From: Brachionus manjavacas
Lineage: Eukaryota; Rotifera; Eurotatoria; Ploima; Brachionidae
Reading direction: 5' to 3'
DNA length: 64,000 nt
NCBI GenBank assembly: GCA_019054805.1
Contig: JAHQIY010000013.1
Coordinates: 1,674,001 to 1,738,000 of the forward strand
Positions 59,830 to 64,000 of this stretch are shown here, one piece after another. Under the pieces are notes generated by a model that had not been told where the DNA came from, did not search any database, and saw only the letters and a program-made list of their open reading frames with translations. The translations under genes and the position numbers were made by a program. How positions within the stretch are numbered: position 1 is the stretch's first letter; each line of letters starts with the position of its first letter.

Positions 59830-60982
59830 CTTCCAAAAATTACAAAAATAAAATTCGATATTATTTATTTAATTTGACAAAATAACATTTTTTTATGATC
59901 TCTATGACCTTTTTTAATTTGAATTTTTCTTTCCAATTTGAAAATTTATTTTATTTAAATGTCAAATTCTGTAATCAGTACTAAAATAATTGTAAAAGAT
60001 CGTGGTTCAAATTTTGCCAAACATATATCAACAGTTTTTACCCAAAATCAATATAAATTTTTGATAAATTTATATTGATTTACAAAATCTTTTACAGATT
60101 AATTAATCAGTACTAAAATCATTGCGAATCTGGTGTTTATAATTCTAATGAATAAAACTTACAAAATTAAGAACAAACTTTAAGAAAAGGAAGAAATTTA
60201 ATATTTTCAATTCTAAATTGCATTCAATACGATTAAAATCAATCAATTTATTGGTATGAATTGATAGTTATGTTTTGACTTTTTGTTTTAACTGAACAGT
60301 TAAATAAAGAAAAAATGTTTTTCTCACGTTTAAAAACAAAGAACATGTTTTTATCATGAATTTGAATTTTGTTTTGAAATTTAAGTATGAACTAATTTTA
60401 TTACAAAACTAATTTTTCTCTTAGATTAATGGAATTAACTTAACTAATTAGAAAATTTTATAATTTAAAAATTTACCTGAATTTAAAAATTGAAATAAAA
60501 TTAAAAAAAAAGGTCATTTAAAATCTTTAAATAAGTGGATTTTTTGAAAATATTGAATTAAACATTTAATCAAACTCTAAAAAAAATGAACATAATTTTC
60601 TTTAGGGTAATTAAATTTAAATTTAACTATATTATTCTAAATTAATCTAAATTATAAAATATTTTTTTTTTAAATTTTTAATTTTAATCTATTCAGCAAT
60701 TTAAAATGAATCATCACTTAATTCAGATTGTAAGTGTAAAAGAAATAATAAAAGCTGTAGTCTGAAAAAATTTAAAAATTAGGTCGGTTTAAAATTTTCT
60801 TTTTTTTATTTCAATTTTAGTTCCAGGACAATTTTAAAATATGATAATATCTATGGAAGTAAAAGTTGGAAATTGGAGTTTTTAAAGTAATTAGTTAAAT
60901 TTATGTTTAGGCACGTAAAATTATAAATTTCCTGTAAAGATACGTTATGAAAAATAAAAATAAAATAAAAAAAAATGTATAT
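59830..60982. other. Presumed long intron of the TDRD9-like gene
   Basis: AT-rich, with no exon recognised, though the segment of TDRD9 between the Tudor domain and the LRETxLxP block would be expected partly here. It contains a nested repeat at 59973-60124 with a 16 bp perfect stem. The frame that runs on from the Tudor exon down to 60851 (NVSLQEIYNFTCLNINL) is probably read-through, but no clear donor follows TSK at 60983. Confidence 0.4.
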
Positions 60983-61393
60983 CTTTGAAGTATAGGGTTC
61001 ATCACATTTATTAAAAATTCCGATTTTAATTAATTTCGATGCCAAGTTAAACTCGAATAAAGGATTATCAGAGTCTAACAGAGTTACTCGGACCGTATTC
61101 TCAACAATAGAGTAAATTCTTGCTTTTAAATTTTGTACAGAATATAAAATGGTGCTGTATTCGTCCAAAGCTTTTTCTGATTTAACTTTGTCTGACAAAA
61201 TTAAAGAATCTAGTCTTAATTGTGCGATCTCACAGCGTATTGCCTTAAAAAAATAAAAATTAAATTTGAATAATTTATTTATAAAAAGTTGAAAAAAAGT
61301 CACTTGGCTCGGAATTTTGATCAATTCTTGAGGACATTCATAAATCAATTGGAAATCTTTTTCTTCACTATTCCCATAATCCACGTAAATGAT
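60983..61393 (-). CDS. TDRD9: TDRD9 / Spindle-E-like gene, Tudor domain exons
   Basis: Exon 61393-61304, preceded by TTTAG, reads IIYVDYGNSEEKDFQLIY then CPQELIKIPSQ: the Tudor signature (V-DYGN, then a proline-rich end). It ends at GTGACT. After a 60 bp intron, exon 61243-60983 begins AIRCEIAQLRLDSLIL in phase and continues YSVQNLKARIYSIVENTVRV, LLDSDNPLFEFNLASKLI, ending CDEPYTSK. This is the extended Tudor (SN-like) part. Upstream exons coding for the DExH helicase are not seen between 61394 and the window end; the second MULE occupies 61.8-63.5 kb. The gene is therefore either truncated or continues beyond the window with the MULE in an intron. Confidence 0.78.
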
Positions 61394-61808
61394 CTAAATA
61401 GTTTAAACTTTTATTTTCAACAACTCGACGGTCTAGATCAACAACTAGACCAAGCCGCAAAAAACAATTTCAAGCAAGAAACATCGGTTGTCAGCACCTT
61501 AATGCTCGAAAGCAAAAACAAACTATAATTAGTGCCACTTCTAAAATATTTCTCTAGATCGATCGACAAATATTTAATATTTCCTGACCTTGTCTTTTTA
61601 AAAATTTAATGATATATATTTGATTATATAAGAGATGGTTTTTCAGATAGATAGATATTATTATTTTGCAAAATTAAGTTTTTTGAAGAAAATAAATTTT
61701 TTTAATTTCCTTTATTTAGAATAATCTTTAGAAATTTAAATATGGAAAAATTTAATCCGGAAAATACAGAAAATAATCACACAAAATTTTGTGAAATTGA
61801 AAACTTGG
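61394..61808 (+). other. Inter-gene stretch with possible plus-strand exons
   Basis: Two short open plus-strand pieces have fair codon structure. 61410-61528 follows AATAG and reads FQQLDGLDQQLDQAAKNNFK, ending SKNKL. 61741-61812 begins ATG (MEKFNPENTENNHTKFCEIE) and ends at AAG/GTAAAT. They may be remains of a plus-strand gene broken by the MULE, or chance. No homology recognised. Confidence 0.25.
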
Positions 61809-63515
61809 TTAAGGTAAATTATTAAATTTAAAATTAATTTGAATTGTTGTTAACACTTGAGTTGTTGTTGATTCTTTCGGAGTACGCTCTATGAAAAAGA
61901 AAGATTTGCCAGAAAACTTCTGCTTTATTACTTTAAGGCCTAGAAGTTGCCAGGCAAAAGTTCGCTTGAAGTAATCAATTGATACCTTCGGTTCTTTTGC
62001 AAATAATTTTTGATCTGGTCGAATATCATTTCGCTGAAAGGACCATGTTGAGAAAACATGTTTGTCGAGATTTTCTAAAAATTCGGCTAGTTTTAGGGTT
62101 TTTCTCTCAAGTAAATCCTTAATAATATTGTTGTTAGACTCGAGAGCATTGTTAGTGACTGGATGGCCTTGTGCTCTTCCGTCGAACCAACCGTTTACAG
62201 AAGATGAAATCCAAGCGCTATCGATGCGAATTCGGGGTCAATTTTTGTCCATTTCTCTAAGAACAATTTCGATGCATTTTTGAACATAGTTTCGGTCATT
62301 GAAAGTTGAAGATTGTCGATGTCGAATTTCATTTGTTTGTAGTGTTTGTTACGATTGTATTTAGTATGTATATTACGCTTAACGTGTGCCCAGCACATAA
62401 TTCGCTGTTTTAGATTGAATACTTTCGAAAAACCAATGTGAATTGCTTCTGCGCCATCAGCCAGTAGAGCGGTTGGGTTGATATCTCGATTCAATAATAA
62501 TTCAGCTGATTCTTTCAGCGCCTTGAACAAAAATTCGAAATCTTGGTTTTTTTCGCACATGGTTAATGCTATACCAAAAGGGTGGAATTTTTTTTCTCGA
62601 TCACAAGAACCAACAAGAATAACTTTATACCCATTCCAAACTAATTTGTATGTTGAGTCTGTTGCTAGTAATTCAACTAAAAAATTAAAAAAATCAGTCT
62701 TAAAAAAATAATAAATGTATTAAAAATGAAAAAAATTTACCATCTTCAGTTACTTGTGAAATCAAATTGAATGTCGTTAGAAAATTTCTGAGTGCTGTAA
62801 TCTTCGCCTCGTGTCGATCGACCTGATACACTGGACAGAACATACGATTGTCATCAACTGGCAAATGTTCATTAGCTTTACACCAATTGAATAGTTCACC
62901 TAGATTTGTAATGTTTTCGATTTCTTCACTCTTTAATACTCGAAGATATGTCTGTATTTGTGTGACCTTTGGTAGAGCTTGAATTTTTTTCTCATATAGT
63001 CGTCTTTGAATGCACAATGGTCTCGTTATCTTTTCGTAAAAGTAAATCTGACGGTTTATCTCCTTAGTTGGAGCGCTTAAACCAACTTTTGACTCGGGAT
63101 GTTCGTATTCGTTCTCAGAAAAAACGATGTCAACTTTCATCGAAGCGGGATCTGGACGAATTTTAAGCCTAACTGGGCAAACTAACTTACCGGCAATATT
63201 ACAATAATAATTTCTAATTGTCATACCGTCACAAGTACTGTTAGTTAGTTTGGCCCACGAACACTCTTGAATAAAGTCTTGATCAATTGCTACTAAAGCT
63301 TGTCTAAGATTTTCGTAGGTTGCGTAAATTTTGTGAAACAAATGACTTTTCTTAGCTTTAGCTTTAGTAGGTTCCGAAACAACACAAATGTCTTCAGCGT
63401 CATTATCAGTTTCTTGACCCTCATCTTCATTGTTACGTTGAGCCGGATTTCTAGCATGAGCTGAGCTAGTCGACTGTGTGAAATCAAGATCATCGATGTT
63501 TGGTAAAATATTCAT
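61809..63515 (-). CDS. MULE transposase, two exons, one frameshift
   Basis: Exon 1 runs from ATG 63515 to 62742: an acidic N-terminus (EDEGQETDNDAEDICVV), then a zinc-binding-like segment (ECSWAKLTNSTCDGM, YYCNIAGKLVCPVRLKIRPD, EYEHPES). A 65 bp intron with GTAAAT and TTTTAG separates it from exon 2 at 62676, in phase (VTED/VELLATDSTYK). The DDE core shows the first Asp in DSTYKLVWNGYKVILVG, FHPFGIALTMCEKNQDFEF, the second in ALLADGAEAIHIGF, and MCWAHVKRNI (the C-x-H motif). The frame then slips near 62215 and resumes as WFDGRAQGHPVTNNALESNN, running open to TAA at 61809. With one base changed the ORF would be complete, so this is a young MULE. It differs from the 21.8-24.9 kb MULE in sequence and has an extra intron. 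Confidence 0.85.
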
Positions 63516-63582
63516 TTTTTTTAAAACTCAAAAAGAAAGGAATTATGATTTGGTTAATTTCAGCAAACGTTTTATAGAAAAT

Positions 63583-63815
63583 ATTTGACAATACAATTTG
63601 ACACTTTCTTTTCTTATATTTGACACTTATTTATTTTATCTGACTTATAAAAATTTGATGAACTTATTTGACACTTTTTTATCAAATTTGACAGATATAA
63701 TGATTATTTGACACGTTTAAGAAAAATTTGACATTAATTTAATTAATTTGATGTTTGGTTTTTGACAATTACAAATTTGACATAATTAAAATTTGACATT
63801 ATTATTAAAAATTTG
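63583..63815. promoter_or_regulatory. TTTGACA motif cluster upstream of the MULE
   Basis: Ten copies of TTTGACA, plus variants (TTTGATG, TTTGACG), occur in about 230 bp just 5' of the transposase start, spaced at roughly 15-25 bp. The motif always has the same orientation. Such subterminal motif clusters are known as transposase-binding sites in several DNA transposons; a promoter or mere microsatellite decay are alternatives. No matching cluster is visible at the other side of the transposase gene (61.5-61.8 kb). Confidence 0.5.
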
Positions 63816-64000
63816 ACGCTTTCTCATGCGGCCTTTTACTAATTAAGATCAATGGCATAATTGGGCACAAATTTGAAGAAGGTAAATTAAAACTCCTCCT
63901 CAAATGGGATAAATGTGGAAAAAAAGAATACTAGGAGTAAATTTAATATCTTTTTCTTAAAAAACTTTTATTTTAATTTTGCGTAGTTCATGGGAGGCCT
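63816..64000. other. Window end, probable MULE terminal region
   Basis: Less AT-biased sequence (includes CTCATGCGGCC and CTCCTCCTCAAATGGG). It could include the MULE terminal inverted repeat, but the partner end was not identified, so the boundary is unknown. Confidence 0.25.

Noticed and set aside
61289-61528. 79-codon plus-strand ORF as a gene
   Set aside because: Its first half is antisense to the Tudor exon of the TDRD9-like gene; only the part after 61410 has any coding look, and that is reported as uncertain.
62062-62711. Plus-strand ORFs over the second MULE
   Set aside because: Antisense to the transposase, which has clear DDE-family motifs on the minus strand.

Overview
The window is nuclear DNA from a metazoan with a very AT-rich, repeat-dense genome. 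The evidence is direct: genes are split by GT..AG introns of about 55-65 bp, and fragments of animal genes are present (a SETD1-type histone H3K4 methyltransferase and a TDRD9/Spindle-E-type Tudor helicase). LINE, Helitron, MULE and hAT elements are also present, and there are no bacterial operons. Tiny introns in an AT-rich genome with GC-rich islands would suit a small invertebrate such as a rotifer, but I cannot fix the taxon from sequence alone.

Layout. 1-20.3 kb is a mosaic of repeat modules, called here A (GTTGCAATGTGTCGG block), B (GGATGAATCCG block), C (GACAAACGTCTCTGA block), D (ACTAGGAAATTAATTCTG block), E (GGGCTAGTTTGCC block) and H (relic of a Helitron Rep gene). It also holds a decayed transposon-type ORF (1.5-2.3 kb), a 2.6 kb tandem duplication (5.35-10.55 kb) and a nearly complete LINE (9.7-13.15 kb). 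17.06-20.36 kb is one arm of a 3.3 kb inverted duplication carrying a Helitron gene fragment; the other arm is 53.07-56.36 kb. 21.84-24.95 kb is a MULE with a 9 bp target-site duplication, and a hAT element with an 8 bp target-site duplication has landed in one of its ends. 25.3-30.7 kb is a complex satellite of inverted-repeat cassettes.

31.5-46.5 kb is the SETD1 region. The C-terminal N-SET and first half of the SET domain lie at 31.5-32.74 kb on the minus strand. The N-terminal RRM half lies in a near-perfect palindrome (arms 33550-39886 and 40127-46529, 240 bp spacer), so it is present twice, head to head. Both SETD1 pieces are GC-rich and interrupted by frameshifts and a stop. 46.8-49.0 kb holds unrecognised genes with micro-introns. 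49.15-50.12 kb is an 80 bp minisatellite whose diverged relative lies at 57.9-58.14 kb in the opposite orientation. 50.1-56.4 kb is repeat mosaic again.

56.7-57.7 kb is a GC-rich, possibly Gag-like coding remnant. 58.8-61.4 kb holds the last five exons of a TDRD9-like gene (minus strand). 61.8-63.5 kb is a second MULE on the same strand, immediately upstream of the recognised TDRD9 exons, with a dense TTTGACA motif cluster upstream of its start codon.

There is little sign of coordinated function. The window is mainly a record of transposition, inverted duplication and satellite growth that broke up at least one host gene (SETD1) and sits next to a piRNA-pathway-type gene. Several frameshifts lie at homopolymers, so part of the apparent decay could be uncorrected long-read indels.
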